From: Hwanghaeella grinnelliae
GTDB taxonomy: Bacteria; Pseudomonadota; Alphaproteobacteria; UBA8366; Aestuariispiraceae
Reading direction: 5' to 3'
NCBI RefSeq assembly: GCF_004005845.1
Contig: NZ_SADE01000002.1
Span: 434,421-498,420, forward strand
Length of the DNA: 64,000 nucleotides
In this document: piece by piece, positions 1-8,728 of the stretch
Position numbering within the stretch: position 1 is the stretch's first letter
How the letters are laid out: each line of letters starts with the position of its first letter
The notes under the pieces: model-generated
What the model saw: only the letters and a program-made list of their open reading frames with translations
The model's database searches: none
Told to the model about the DNA's origin: nothing
Program-made: the position numbers and the translations under genes

Positions 1-1251
1 CGCCAGCGGGCATTCGCTGGCCACGTATTTCGCCTGACCCTTGTTCAAGGCCTGCCGGAAGACCGGCTTGCCGACCTTCATGCCGACCTCGAAGAATTCC
101 TTCTTGATGCCCCAGGACCCGCCATGGCCGGAACAGCGTTCGACCACGTGCAGCTTGGTATCGGGCACCAGTTTCATCAATTCGGCGGCTTTCTGACCCA
201 TATTCTGCGCCCGCGCATGACAGGCGATATGGACCGAGACATCGCCGTCCAGCGGCTTCAAGCCCTCGGCCAGGCCTTCCTTCTTGGAAATATCGACGAT
301 GTATTCGCTGATATCGAAGGTCGACCCGCTGAGCAGTTTTACGTCTTCGTCATCGGGTGAGATCAGCGGCCATTCGAATTTCAGCATCAGGGTGCAGCTC
401 GGCACCAGCGAGATCACGTGATAGCCTTTTTCGATATAGGGCTTCAGCGTCTTGGCGATGTTCTTCGCCTTGGTTTCCACGCGGGCCAGATCGCCCTGTT
501 CCATCTGCGGCATGCCGCAGCATTCGGGATAGACGACTTCCGCCTCGACACCGTTATGGGCCAGGATCGCCAGGGCGGCGGTACCGATTTCCGGGTTGTT
601 GTAATTGCCGTAACAGGTGGCGTAGATCACCGCCTTGCGGCCATGCGCGGGGGCGGATGCGTTGACGGCGGGCGGGTTTTCCGCCGCCTGCTTTTCGAAC
701 GTCTTGCCGGCGAATTTCGGCAAGGCGGCATCCTTATGGACACCGGCCACGCCTTGCATCACACCGCGGGTCAGGCCGTTCTTGCGGTCGGTCGCCCAAT
801 TGGCCAGGCCGGACAAGCTGGACCCCAGCTTGCCGTTGCGGTCGGTTTCGGTGAGTTGCGCTTCCATGCCACCGCCGATTTCGCCCTTTTTCTTTTCTAC
901 GGCGCGGTAGCGCAGCATCAGATGGGGGAAATCCAGGTTGAATTCGTGCGGCGGTACATAGGGGCACTTGGTCATGAAGCACATGTCGCAGAGCGTGCAG
1001 GCATCCACGACCGGCTTGAAATCCTTGGATGAGACGGTGTCGAGTTCACCGCTTTCCGAATCGTCGATCAGATCGAACAGACGCGGAAAACTGTCGCACA
1101 GATTAAAGCAGCGCCGGCATCCATGGCAGATGTCGAACACCCGTCGAAGCTCATCATCCAGCTTCGCTTCGTCGTAGAATTCGGGGTTGTTCCAATCGAT
1201 CGGATGCCGTGTGGGGGCATCCAAACTGCCTTCCCGGCTACCTTCAGCCAT
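1..1251 (-). CDS. GlpC/heterodisulfide-reductase-like Fe-S protein (partial, C-terminus off left edge)
   Basis: The reading frame is open from an ATG at 1251 (GAGG Shine-Dalgarno 8 nt upstream) to the window edge, giving 417 residues of an unfinished protein. Two ferredoxin-type clusters are visible: Cys42/45/48/52 (CHGCRRCFNLC) and Cys85/88/91/96 (CTLCDMCF...CP). They are followed by cysteine-rich CCG-type domains (CCGMPQ near residue 244, then CHA and CSGHGG). This is the architecture of GlpC and HdrD-like electron carriers. The partner oxidoreductase is not visible. The gene lies downstream of a rubrerythrin and an Irr regulator; in related alphaproteobacteria such Fe-S proteins sit beside rubrerythrin, so a role in passing electrons to the peroxide-reducing rubrerythrin is a reasonable inference. 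It is unlikely to be a true GlpC because no glpA or glpB is nearby. Confidence 0.85.
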   Translation of the reverse strand, partial: MAEGSREGSLDAPTRHPIDWNNPEFYDEAKLDDELRRVFDICHGCRRCFNLCDSFPRLFDLIDDSESGELDTVSSKDFKPVVDACTLCDMCFMTKCPYVPPHEFNLDFPHLMLRYRAVEKKKGEIGGGMEAQLTETDRNGKLGSSLSGLANWATDRKNGLTRGVMQGVAGVHKDAALPKFAGKTFEKQAAENPPAVNASAPAHGRKAVIYATCYGNYNNPEIGTAALAILAHNGVEAEVVYPECCGMPQMEQGDLARVETKAKNIAKTLKPYIEKGYHVISLVPSCTLMLKFEWPLISPDDEDVKLLSGSTFDISEYIVDISKKEGLAEGLKPLDGDVSVHIACHARAQNMGQKAAELMKLVPDTKLHVVERCSGHGGSWGIKKEFFEVGMKVGKPVFRQALNKGQAKYVASECPLA

Positions 1252-1341
1252 CGCGCACGCCTCATATCTTCTTTGGTTATCGAGACCGTGCCCGTCCGCC
1301 GCCCCGTCGCGTGGGCGCGAACGGTCACTGAACGGAAGATC

Positions 1342-1369
1342 ACCGGCGGCGCCGTCCCGCGCCGCCGGT
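1342..1369. terminator. Strong GC hairpin between rubrerythrin and Fe-S gene
   Basis: An 11-bp perfect GC-rich stem (ACCGGCGGCGC / GCGCCGCCGGT) closes a 6-nt loop. It sits 14 nt after the rubrerythrin stop on the minus strand. No U-run follows, so it may be a partial terminator or an mRNA-stabilising hairpin that makes rubrerythrin more abundant than the downstream Fe-S protein. Confidence 0.5.
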
Positions 1370-1383
1370 CACCCTGCTAGTAT

Positions 1384-1803
1384 TTAGCCGTCCAAGGAAT
1401 CCAGGGCTTTCTGGAATCGGCCGGCATGACTCTTTTCCGCTTTCGCAAGCGTTTCGAACCAATCGGCGATTTCGTCGAAGCCTTCTTCCCGCGCCGTGCG
1501 CGCCATACCCGGATACATATCCGTGTATTCGTGGGTTTCCCCGGCGATTGCGGCTTTCAGGTTGTCGGAGGTCCCGCCGATCGGCTCACCGGTCGCGGGG
1601 TCGCCAACTTCTTCGAGGAACTCGAGATGACCGTGGGCGTGGCCGGTTTCGCCTTCCGCGGTCGAGCGGAAAACGGTGGCGACGTCGTTGTAGCCTTCGA
1701 TATCGGCCTTCTGAGCGAAATACAGGTATCGGCGGTTCGCCTGGCTTTCACCGGAGAACGCATCTTTCAGATTATTTTCGGTTTTGCTGCCTTGGAGCGA
1801 CAT
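1384..1803 (-). CDS. Rubrerythrin (ferritin-like diiron domain only)
   Basis: This 139-residue protein is a ferritin-like four-helix diiron protein that reduces hydrogen peroxide in the cytoplasm. Probable iron ligands are Glu19, Glu52 with His55 (EGETGH), Glu89/92 and Glu123 with His126 (EKSH). The C-terminal rubredoxin FeCys4 domain of classical rubrerythrins is absent and the protein contains no cysteine, so electrons must come from a separate carrier. The Fe-S protein encoded just downstream is the obvious candidate (inference). The start ATG at 1803 is preceded by GGAGGG. A promoter and a palindromic operator lie upstream, next to an Irr gene, which points to iron or peroxide control. 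Confidence 0.93.
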   Translation of the reverse strand: MSLQGSKTENNLKDAFSGESQANRRYLYFAQKADIEGYNDVATVFRSTAEGETGHAHGHLEFLEEVGDPATGEPIGGTSDNLKAAIAGETHEYTDMYPGMARTAREEGFDEIADWFETLAKAEKSHAGRFQKALDSLDG

Positions 1804-1915
1804 GGAACCCTCCTTTTATTCTCTCCCATTGTGCCGGGTTCGGGCAGTGCACCCGCCCAGCCGGACATACACCAACATGGGCTGTCAGTCTGGCCCAGGA
1901 TTGTTGGTTGCGTAC

Positions 1916-1944
1916 AATATGGGACGGGGGAATTAAGGAGTCAA
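1916..1944 (-). promoter_or_regulatory. Predicted sigma-70 promoter for rubrerythrin
   Basis: On the minus strand a -35-like TTGACT (1939-1944) is followed after 17 nt by CATATT (1916-1921). It lies about 110 nt upstream of the rubrerythrin start. The adjacent palindrome at 1950-1976 abuts the -35 box, a typical position for a regulator site. Confidence 0.45.
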
Positions 1945-1949
1945 TTATT

Positions 1950-1976
1950 TTAGAAACGTTCCAATAACGTTTCTAA
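1950..1976. promoter_or_regulatory. Palindromic operator, probable Irr/Fur-family site
   Basis: A perfect 11-bp inverted repeat, TTAGAAACGTT (1950-1960) and AACGTTTCTAA (1966-1976), surrounds CCAAT. The half-site TTAGAA with TTC-x-AA 3 nt later resembles the TTAGAA-N3-TTCTAA pattern known for alphaproteobacterial Irr/Fur-family boxes. It lies between the irr stop and the rubrerythrin promoter. The absence of a downstream T-run on either strand argues against a terminator. Which regulator binds is inference. Confidence 0.6.
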
Positions 1977-2013
1977 GATTTTTGATCTAGGTCGATTTTC
2001 TTTCGGATAATTA

Positions 2014-2427
2014 TCAATCGCTGCCGGAAAGGCGCACCACGACATCGACCCTGTCGACCTTTTTACCGCTTGGCGGCGTGGGCAGGCTGGCCAAGGTCAC
2101 ATGGCTGGACGGGATGTCGATCAACTCACCCGTTTGCGGATCGTAGAAGTGATGGTGATTGTCGATATTCGTGTCGAAATAGGATCGGCCCGGTTCGACG
2201 ACCACTTCCCGCAGAAGCCCCGCTTCCTTGAACTGATGCAAGGTATTGTAGACCGTCGCAAGGGACACTTTTGCATCGGCCGATTTCGACAATGCATACA
2301 GATGTTCCGCCGTCACATGCTGGTCGCCGGAATCGTACAGAAGACGCGCCAGGGCCAGACGTTGCCGTGTCGGACGCAATCCCGCGCCCCGAAGCTTGTC
2401 CAGAACTTTTCCGTAAGGCCTATCCAT
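2014..2427 (-). CDS. irr: Fur-family regulator of the Irr (iron response regulator) type
   Basis: A 137-residue winged-helix regulator of the Fur superfamily. The N-terminal DNA-binding half contains GLRPTRQRLALARLL and SLATVYNTLHQF. The dimerisation half has the Irr-type histidine cluster NHHHFYD instead of the classic Fur metal sites with CxxC pairs; no cysteine is present, so the Fur/PerR structural zinc site is missing. Irr proteins are haem-responsive regulators of iron homeostasis in alphaproteobacteria. I chose the ATG at 2427 because GAAGGG lies 7 nt upstream; an in-frame GTG at 2445 would add six residues. The adjacent rubrerythrin promoter carries an Irr-like palindrome, suggesting it is a direct target. 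Confidence 0.88.
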   Translation of the reverse strand: MDRPYGKVLDKLRGAGLRPTRQRLALARLLYDSGDQHVTAEHLYALSKSADAKVSLATVYNTLHQFKEAGLLREVVVEPGRSYFDTNIDNHHHFYDPQTGELIDIPSSHVTLASLPTPPSGKKVDRVDVVVRLSGSD

Positions 2428-2756
2428 CTTATACCCTTCAATCACGTGCCGGATGCAGGCCGCCGTTTTTCGGGTCGGTTATCCGCATCGACCAAACCAT
2501 ATCATGCTTCGTCATGTCTCTCTAATTTACTGCGCGGTTCAACAGAACCGAACTTGGGACTGGCGCAACAGAGAGGACATACCCACATATTCGCGCATGC
2601 CGTTTATAAATACGCACCAATAATGTAGCGATTACTTTTTAATATTTCAAATGTGCAGTTCGAACTCCATTGATCCCAAGCGCGCCGCAGCGATATTTCA
2701 ACGCTGTTCAGCCGGGCGACTCTGATACACCTACATGCCCTGGAACAGAGAAACGC
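2428..2756. promoter_or_regulatory. Divergent irr / PBP1 intergenic region
   Basis: These 329 nt separate the divergent irr and penicillin-binding-protein genes. An AT-rich island spans roughly 2590-2665, unlike the GC-rich surroundings, and probably holds promoter elements. A perfect 16-nt hairpin, CGGTTC-AACA-GAACCG, lies at 2535-2550. No convincing gene is present. Confidence 0.5.
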
Positions 2757-4820
2757 ATGGCTCAAACCGGTAAAACGCGATCCCGCGCAGGCAAAAAGGC
2801 CTCCGCGACGAAGAAAACCGCCAAAACCTCTGGCGGGCGTAAAACTGCGTCCAATAAAACCCGCAAACGCGCCGCTTCCAAGCCGGCGAGCGGCACGGAC
2901 AAACAGGCCCGCAGCCGCGGTCCCTTCCTGTGGCGGGCCGCCAAGGCCCTGATCAGCCTGGCCATCTGGGGCGTGATCGCGCTTACGGCGGTTCTCGTCT
3001 ATTACGGTTGGACCCTGCCGGACGTTACCGGCATCGACAAAGACGACCCCCGTGGGGCGGGTTTTGCCGTGATCGATTCGAACGGAGATCTGGTCGCCCG
3101 GACGGGCACGGTCCACGGCGACCATGTCACGCTTGCCGATCTGCCCCCCTACCTGCCGGAAGCCTTGATCGCCATCGAGGACCGCCGGTTCCACGACCAT
3201 CCCGGCGTCGACGTCATCGGTCTGGCCCGCGCTGCCTGGACCAATCTGTTGGCCGGCGGCGTCCGCCAGGGCGGCAGCACGCTGACCCAGCAGCTGGCCA
3301 AGAATCTGTTCCTGTCGCCGGATCGCACCTTGCGGCGGAAAATTCAGGAAGTCCTGCTGGCCGTGTGGCTGGAATCGAATTTGAGCAAGGACCAGATCCT
3401 GGAGATCTATCTGAACCGCGTCTATCTGGGCGCGGGCGCCTATGGCATCGACGCCGCCGCGCGGACCTATTTCGGCAAGCCGGCAAGCGATGTCACGCTG
3501 TTTCAGGCAGCGGTTCTGGCGGGCCTGCCCAAGGCGCCCAGCCGGTACAACCCGGTCGCCGACCCGGAACTGGCGGCGCAACGCGCGGCGATCGTCCTCA
3601 ATGCCATGGTCGCCAACGGCGTGCTGACCCAGGCACAGGCGGATGCCGCGAAACGCCCGACCGTTCCGGTGGTCCGCGCCGATACCCGCGGACGGTATGG
3701 CCGGTACTTTGCCGATTGGGTGGTGGGACGGGCCGCGGATATCGCCGGCGGGTCGAGCCGCGACCTGGTCATCGCCACGACGCTGGAACCGGGGCTACAG
3801 CATTTGGCGGAAAAGGTCGTCGCGCAGCACCTTCCCGCCATCAAAAAGGCAGGCGCGTCGCAGACCGCCTTGATCGCCATGCGTCCGGACGGCGCGGTCG
3901 TTGCCATGGTCGGCGGGTCGGATTGGCAAAAAACCCAGTTCAACCGCGCAGTTCACGCCTATCGCCAAACCGGATCCACTTTCAAATATTTCGCGTATCT
4001 GGCGGCTTTGGAGGCCGGCCTTACCCCGGATACGATGATCGACCCCCGCGACGGGACGATCGGCGACTGGACACCGCGCGATTTCGGCAAGACGCCTGAC
4101 CATCCCGTCAGCCTGCGTGACGGTTTCGCAAAATCCCTCAACACGGTGTCGGTCGCCGTCGCGGAAAAAGCGGGGCGGTCCAAGGTCATCGACCTCGCCC
4201 ATCGCCTTGGCATCACTTCCGACCTGTCGCCGGACCGGTCCCTGGCGCTTGGCGTGCACGGCGTCACCTTGATTGAGTTGACCGGGGCCTATGCGACCTT
4301 GCCGAACCGCGGCGATGCGGTTCTGCCCTATGGGATCACCAGGATCGCCGAGCGCGGCGGCGAAACGCTTTACGTCCGGCCGCCGCGGGACACCGCCGCC
4401 GTGCTGGCGCCCGACGTCGCCCGGACCATGCATTCCCTGCTTGCCTCTGTGATCGAATACGGCACGGGCAAGAACGCCCAAATCGGCCGCACCGCCGGCG
4501 GCAAAACCGGCACATCGCAGGACTACCGCGACGGATGGTTCGTCGGGTATACGCCCGATCTGGTCGTCGGGGTCTGGATCGGCAACGATGACGGATCGCC
4601 CACCAAACGGATCACCGGCGGCGGATTGCCTGCACGGATGTGGGGGGCGTTCATGAAAGCCGCGACCGACGGTTTGCCCGATTCCCCGATGCCGTTTCCC
4701 AAGCCAAAACTTTTTGGCGGTTTGTTCAGTTTCGGCGAGGGAGGAGACTCGGAGGGCGGTTCCACCGTGGAGGAATCGGAGCGCATCGATACGATCCAGG
4801 AGAACAGCGGCAGGCGCTGA
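2757..4820 (+). CDS. Class A penicillin-binding protein (PBP1 family)
   Basis: A 687-residue bifunctional peptidoglycan synthase anchored in the inner membrane. A Lys/Arg/Ala-rich cytoplasmic tail of about 60 residues precedes one transmembrane helix (about residues 62-83). The GT51 glycosyltransferase domain shows the catalytic EDRRF (Glu near 141) and GGSTLTQQLAKN. The transpeptidase domain shows GSTFK (Ser near 406), AKSLN and KTGTS (Lys near 583). I chose the ATG at 2757 because the membrane helix and basic tail fit there; the frame is open upstream to 2670. The C-terminus has a short Gly/Ser/Glu-rich tail. It is followed after 22 nt by a RidA-like gene, so the two may be co-transcribed. 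Confidence 0.93.
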   Translation: MAQTGKTRSRAGKKASATKKTAKTSGGRKTASNKTRKRAASKPASGTDKQARSRGPFLWRAAKALISLAIWGVIALTAVLVYYGWTLPDVTGIDKDDPRGAGFAVIDSNGDLVARTGTVHGDHVTLADLPPYLPEALIAIEDRRFHDHPGVDVIGLARAAWTNLLAGGVRQGGSTLTQQLAKNLFLSPDRTLRRKIQEVLLAVWLESNLSKDQILEIYLNRVYLGAGAYGIDAAARTYFGKPASDVTLFQAAVLAGLPKAPSRYNPVADPELAAQRAAIVLNAMVANGVLTQAQADAAKRPTVPVVRADTRGRYGRYFADWVVGRAADIAGGSSRDLVIATTLEPGLQHLAEKVVAQHLPAIKKAGASQTALIAMRPDGAVVAMVGGSDWQKTQFNRAVHAYRQTGSTFKYFAYLAALEAGLTPDTMIDPRDGTIGDWTPRDFGKTPDHPVSLRDGFAKSLNTVSVAVAEKAGRSKVIDLAHRLGITSDLSPDRSLALGVHGVTLIELTGAYATLPNRGDAVLPYGITRIAERGGETLYVRPPRDTAAVLAPDVARTMHSLLASVIEYGTGKNAQIGRTAGGKTGTSQDYRDGWFVGYTPDLVVGVWIGNDDGSPTKRITGGGLPARMWGAFMKAATDGLPDSPMPFPKPKLFGGLFSFGEGGDSEGGSTVEESERIDTIQENSGRR

Positions 4821-4842
4821 CCATCCAGTTGGGGAAAGCAAT

Positions 4843-5190
4843 ATGAAACAGATATTGGAACCGAAGAACGGCCGTTGCAGTGCGGTCATTTCGGAGGGGT
4901 TGGTCTACGCCGTAGCAACCGACCCGGAATGTGCGGACGGCATCGCCGATCAAACGCGGAACACCTTGCAGGACCTTGAAAGACTGCTCGTCGAGGCCGG
5001 AAGCGGGAAATCCGGCTTGCTGCAGGCAACGGTGTATTTGAGCGATGTTTCCGAAAAACCAGCAATGGACAAGGTTTGGCGTGACTGGGTTGGTCCGGTG
5101 GAAAACTGGCCGCAACGGGCTTGTGTCGGAGTCGACCTCGACGACGGCTACTTGATCGAGGTCGTCGTCGTCGCGAAAACCCTGTCCTGA
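4843..5190 (+). CDS. RidA/YjgF/UK114-family protein
   Basis: A 115-residue protein of the YjgF/YER057c/UK114 fold, trimeric in known members. RidA proteins hydrolyse reactive enamine/imine intermediates from PLP enzymes. The conserved Arg (Arg92, PQRACVGV) and Glu (Glu106, LIEVVVVA) of the active cleft are present. The start ATG at 4843 has GGGGAAAG about 8 nt upstream. It is somewhat shorter and more divergent than canonical RidA, so it may belong to an Rid subfamily with another substrate. It lies just after the PBP gene. Confidence 0.85.
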   Translation: MKQILEPKNGRCSAVISEGLVYAVATDPECADGIADQTRNTLQDLERLLVEAGSGKSGLLQATVYLSDVSEKPAMDKVWRDWVGPVENWPQRACVGVDLDDGYLIEVVVVAKTLS

Positions 5191-5197
5191 CGGGAGG

Positions 5198-5770
5198 CTA
5201 TTGCGTGGCGCCTGCTTTCTGGAGCAGTTCGGCGACCCGGCGGTCGCGGTTGTTGCGCGCATAGTCCAATACGCCACGGCCAGAATAATCCCTGAGCGAG
5301 AAGTCCGGTTCTGCCTTAAGCAGCAGGCCGAGGATATCCCGATCGCTTTCCCGCGCCGCGACCATGAGCGGTGTTTCCCCGCGCCGGTTCTGTGCGTTCA
5401 CGCTTGCGCCCAATCCGATGAGAGATTCGATCGAACCGTAGCGGCCTTGGATAACGGCCCAGTGCAACGCCGTATTCCCGTCGCGGTCCGACGCCGAGAG
5501 TTTCGCGTTATTTTCGACAAGCAGCTCTATCAAATCGATGAATTCGTCCCGCGCCGCATAAATCAGCAGTGTCAGGCCGTCATTATCCGCCATGTTCGGG
5601 TTGGCGCCCTTGAACAACTCGTTGCGCAGCGTTTGATAGTCCCCGTCCTTGACCGCCTGCATGGCCGGTTCGTCGAGGCCCAGAATCGTTTGGGCACCTG
5701 CGCCGAACGGCGCCAAAACCGCACACATGACGGCAATGGCCAGGATGCGTTTGAAAATCGCGAGCTGCAT
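5198..5770 (-). CDS. Secreted ankyrin-repeat protein
   Basis: A 190-residue protein with a Sec signal peptide (residues 1 to about 26, ending GAGAQ) followed by four to five ankyrin repeats, recognisable from DGLTLLIYAA, DGNTALHWAV, RGETPLMVAA and GRGVLDYA. It is probably a periplasmic protein-binding scaffold; the partner is unknown. The start is supported by GGAGGGA upstream. Its 3' end converges on the RidA-like gene with only 7 nt between stops. Confidence 0.88.
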   Translation of the reverse strand: MQLAIFKRILAIAVMCAVLAPFGAGAQTILGLDEPAMQAVKDGDYQTLRNELFKGANPNMADNDGLTLLIYAARDEFIDLIELLVENNAKLSASDRDGNTALHWAVIQGRYGSIESLIGLGASVNAQNRRGETPLMVAARESDRDILGLLLKAEPDFSLRDYSGRGVLDYARNNRDRRVAELLQKAGATQ

Positions 5771-5907
5771 TCAGGATCCCTCCCCTTGTCGCCACCTTTG
5801 CAGACCAAGGCCTGCAGTCGACGGCACGGTCATCTCCGTCCCCTGATTCAGCAGGGAATCGTCGCGTATTCAAGTCGCGATCCGTGATGTTTCGAGGTCG
5901 ATATGGG

Positions 5908-6666
5908 TTAAGGGACCAATGGTCGCAACCATTCGACCGCGTCTTCGGCCGTCGGCACGCTGTCACCCGGCGGCGAGGGCGGCCTGTCCACCATCACGAC
6001 CGGAAGACCTAGCCCGCGCGCCGCCGTCAGTTTTGCCGCCGCCGCCGCGCCGCCGCTGTTTTTCGTCACCAGGATATCGATCCGGTTTTCTCGCAGAAAG
6101 GCTTCCTCATCCGCCAGCGAAAACGGTCCGCGCCCCTGGATGACGGTGCAGGCCTTGGGCAAGTCTTCGGGTGCGGGCGGTTCTATCATCCGCGCCCATA
6201 ACCGAACGTCCGGCACTTCCTTGAACGGTCCCAGGTCCGACGACCCCACCGTCAGGAAAGCCCGGCCGCCAAGCGCCGGCAGCAGCGCCGCCGCGGCGTG
6301 CAGATCGGGAACAAGCCGCCAATCATCCCCGGGGGCAGGGGTCCAGGCGGGCCGGTCCAGCCGCAGGCGCGGCACACCCGTCGCCGCGCAGGCCGCGACC
6401 GCGTTTGCCGTGATCCGGGCCGCGAAGGGGTGGGTGGCGTCGATCACCGCGTCGATGCCCCCGTCCCGCAGGTATTGCGTCAGGCCCGGAACGCCGCCGA
6501 ACCCGCCGACGCGGATATCGCCCAGGGGACGGGTCGGCGCTTTGGTCCGCCCCGCAAGCGAGGTGACGACGGCCAGGGCCGGGCCGAATGCCGCGTCCAG
6601 CGCCTGTGCCAGCGCCACCGCTTCACCCGTTCCACCCAGGATCAAAACCTTGGACACCGTGGCCAT
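5908..6666 (-). CDS. cobK: Precorrin-6A / cobalt-precorrin-6A reductase
   Basis: A 252-residue NAD(P)H-dependent enzyme that reduces the macrocycle of (cobalt-)precorrin-6A in B12 synthesis. The N-terminal nucleotide-binding loop LILGGTGEAVALA and the DATHPFAARI motif are diagnostic of the CobK/CbiJ family. It is encoded 3 nt downstream of cbiD, the preceding pathway step in the cobalt-early route, so the pair forms one transcript. Because the neighbouring genes are CbiD- and CbiX-type, the physiological substrate is probably the cobalt-containing form (CbiJ activity). Confidence 0.93.
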   Translation of the reverse strand: MATVSKVLILGGTGEAVALAQALDAAFGPALAVVTSLAGRTKAPTRPLGDIRVGGFGGVPGLTQYLRDGGIDAVIDATHPFAARITANAVAACAATGVPRLRLDRPAWTPAPGDDWRLVPDLHAAAALLPALGGRAFLTVGSSDLGPFKEVPDVRLWARMIEPPAPEDLPKACTVIQGRGPFSLADEEAFLRENRIDILVTKNSGGAAAAAKLTAARGLGLPVVMVDRPPSPPGDSVPTAEDAVEWLRPLVP

Positions 6667-6669
6667 GCT

Positions 6670-7785
6670 TTATTCCCGCGCGGTGAAAGCAAGTTCGACC
6701 CCGTTCCGGTCGACGACGAGGATGTCGATCGCGCCGCCGCCCAGCGTCGCCAGGGCGACGGACCGGGCCCGGTGCGCGACGAGTTCCGCCAGCGGCAATC
6801 CTTCAGCCAGCGTCAGGACTTCGGCCGCCGTATTCGCCTTGCGCACCTTGCCGACCAATGCCGCGCCGCCACCGGCGGCCGCAACCAGCTTGGCCAAATC
6901 GGCGAAATCGACCTGGCTGCGCGAGGAATGCAGGTCGAGCTTGCCCTGGCCCAGCTTCACCAGTTTCGCGAAACCGCCAGCGATGGTGACGCGCGGCACC
7001 GGATGGGCCCGCAGATATTTCAACATGCCGCCCGCGAAATCACCCATGTCGATCAAGGCCTGATCGGGCAGGTCGAACTTTTTCTGCACCGCCGCTTCCG
7101 ACGCATTCCCCGTGGCGCCCGCGACATGGGTGAGGCCGGTCGCCCGCGCCACGTCTATGCCGCGATGGATCGAGTGGATCCAGGCGCTGCAGGAAAACGG
7201 CACGACGATGCCGGTCGTCCCCAGAATAGAGATGCCGCCGAGGATGCCCAGGCGCGGGTTCCAGGTTTTCTTCGCGATCTCCTCCCCACCGGGTACCGAT
7301 ATCGTAACGATCAGGTCGAGGGGCGCATCCCGCCGGTCGGCAAGGTCCGCCAGATTGTCGTGGATGATCTGGCGCGGCATCGGGTTGATCGCCGGTTCGC
7401 CGGGCGGCAGCGGCAGGCCCGGCTTGGTAATCTTTCCGACCCCCGGCCCGCCGCGAAATGTGATGCCCGACCCGGCGGGACCGGGTTCGACCGCCGCGAT
7501 GATGGTCGCGCCATGGGTCACGTCAGGGTCGTCGCCCGCATCCTTGACCACGCCGCATTGCGCCGTGCCGCCGGCGACATCCGCCGCCACGGTGGGGAAT
7601 TCAGGCAATTGTCCCTTGGGCAGGCGGATGGTGACCCGGTCCGGGATCTGTCCGGTCAGCAGGCCTTCGAAGGCAGCCTTCGCCGCCGCCGCCGCACAGG
7701 CGCCGGTCGTCCAGCCTTTCCGCAACGGGCCGTCGGGTTTTCTGGTCAATCGGGGCCCCACCCAAATCGTGATTTTCAAACGCAC
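6670..7785 (-). CDS. cbiD: Cobalt-precorrin-5B C1-methyltransferase
   Basis: About 371 residues. CbiD methylates C-1 of cobalt-precorrin-5B with SAM, a step specific to the anaerobic (early cobalt) pathway. Family hallmarks visible are RKGWTTGACAAAAAKAA near the N-terminus, GDDPDVTHGA, GVGKITKPGLPLPPGEPAINPMP in the first half, and GNASE and IAGGF motifs later. The frame stays open far upstream, so the start is uncertain. A GTG at 7785 and a GTG at 7761 (eight codons shorter) are the candidates nearest the conserved region, and neither has a strong Shine-Dalgarno. The gene is divergent from cobA with about 78 nt between. Confidence 0.9.
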   Translation of the reverse strand: MRLKITIWVGPRLTRKPDGPLRKGWTTGACAAAAAKAAFEGLLTGQIPDRVTIRLPKGQLPEFPTVAADVAGGTAQCGVVKDAGDDPDVTHGATIIAAVEPGPAGSGITFRGGPGVGKITKPGLPLPPGEPAINPMPRQIIHDNLADLADRRDAPLDLIVTISVPGGEEIAKKTWNPRLGILGGISILGTTGIVVPFSCSAWIHSIHRGIDVARATGLTHVAGATGNASEAAVQKKFDLPDQALIDMGDFAGGMLKYLRAHPVPRVTIAGGFAKLVKLGQGKLDLHSSRSQVDFADLAKLVAAAGGGAALVGKVRKANTAAEVLTLAEGLPLAELVAHRARSVALATLGGGAIDILVVDRNGVELAFTARE

Positions 7786-7863
7786 CTTATAGAGCACGGT
7801 GCCACGCCGCCAAGCGTGCGAAGCGGGTCGCTTTCGGGCTAGGCGAGCGGGGGCCGTCCGTTT

Positions 7864-8718
7864 ATGGTCCCCGCCATGACATCTTCGCTTGTTCTTCCTT
7901 CTTCCCTGCCGGTCCTTGAACCGGGCTGGGTCTGGCTTGTCGGCGCCGGTCCGGGCGATCCCGGCCTGTTGACGCTGCATGCGCTGAACGGCCTCGCCCA
8001 AGCGGACACTGTTGTCTATGACGCCCTGGTCGACGACCGGATTCTGGCGCTGGCCGCGCCGGATGCGGAAATGATCCACGCGGGCAAACGCGGCGGCAAA
8101 CCGTCGCCCAAACAACGCGCGATTTCCAACCGCCTGGTGGACCTGGCGCGGGACGGCCGCAAGGTCGTTCGCCTGAAGGGCGGCGATCCCTTCGTGTTCG
8201 GCCGAGGCGGGGAGGAAGCGCTGGACCTGGTCGATGCCGGCATCCCCTTCCGCGTCGTTCCCGGCATCACCGCGGGGATCGGCGGGCTGGCCTATGCCGG
8301 GATTCCGGCGACCCATCGCGACACGAATTCCGCCGTCACCTTCGTGACCGGCCACGGCGTCACCGGCGACGTGCCCGACGGGTTGAATTGGCAGGCGCTG
8401 GCGCAGGGATCCCCTGTGCTGATCCTCTATATGGCTCTGAAACATATGGGCGAGATCACCCGCCGCCTGATCGAGGGCGGCCGGTCGCCTCACGAACCGA
8501 CGGCGCTGGTTTGCAGCGCCGCGACGGAAAACCAGCGGGTCGCCGTCACAACGCTGGCCGACGCGCCCGCCATCGCCGAAACGCTGGATCCGCCCGCCAT
8601 CGTCGTGATCGGCGATGTCGTCCGTCTGCGCCCGGCGCTGAACTGGTTGGGGGCGCTAACCGGGACCGTTTTGGAAGCTGACCCGCTCGGCAACCGGTCC
8701 GACCGGGAAGCCGGCTAG
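7864..8718 (+). CDS. cobA: Uroporphyrinogen-III C-methyltransferase (SUMT)
   Basis: A 284-residue SAM-dependent tetrapyrrole methylase that converts uroporphyrinogen III to precorrin-2, the branch point to B12 and sirohaem. It has the family signatures LVGAGPGDPGLLT, YDALVDDRIL, GKRGGKPSPKQ and VRLKGGDPFVFGRG, and the VVPGITAGIGG loop. It is a stand-alone SUMT without the CysG oxidase/chelatase domain. The ATG at 7864 has a G-rich stretch 11 nt upstream; an ATG at 7876 is an alternative. It heads a plus-strand group with cobB 10 nt downstream. Confidence 0.95.
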   Translation: MVPAMTSSLVLPSSLPVLEPGWVWLVGAGPGDPGLLTLHALNGLAQADTVVYDALVDDRILALAAPDAEMIHAGKRGGKPSPKQRAISNRLVDLARDGRKVVRLKGGDPFVFGRGGEEALDLVDAGIPFRVVPGITAGIGGLAYAGIPATHRDTNSAVTFVTGHGVTGDVPDGLNWQALAQGSPVLILYMALKHMGEITRRLIEGGRSPHEPTALVCSAATENQRVAVTTLADAPAIAETLDPPAIVVIGDVVRLRPALNWLGALTGTVLEADPLGNRSDREAG

Positions 8719-8728
8719 TTCCCTCCCA

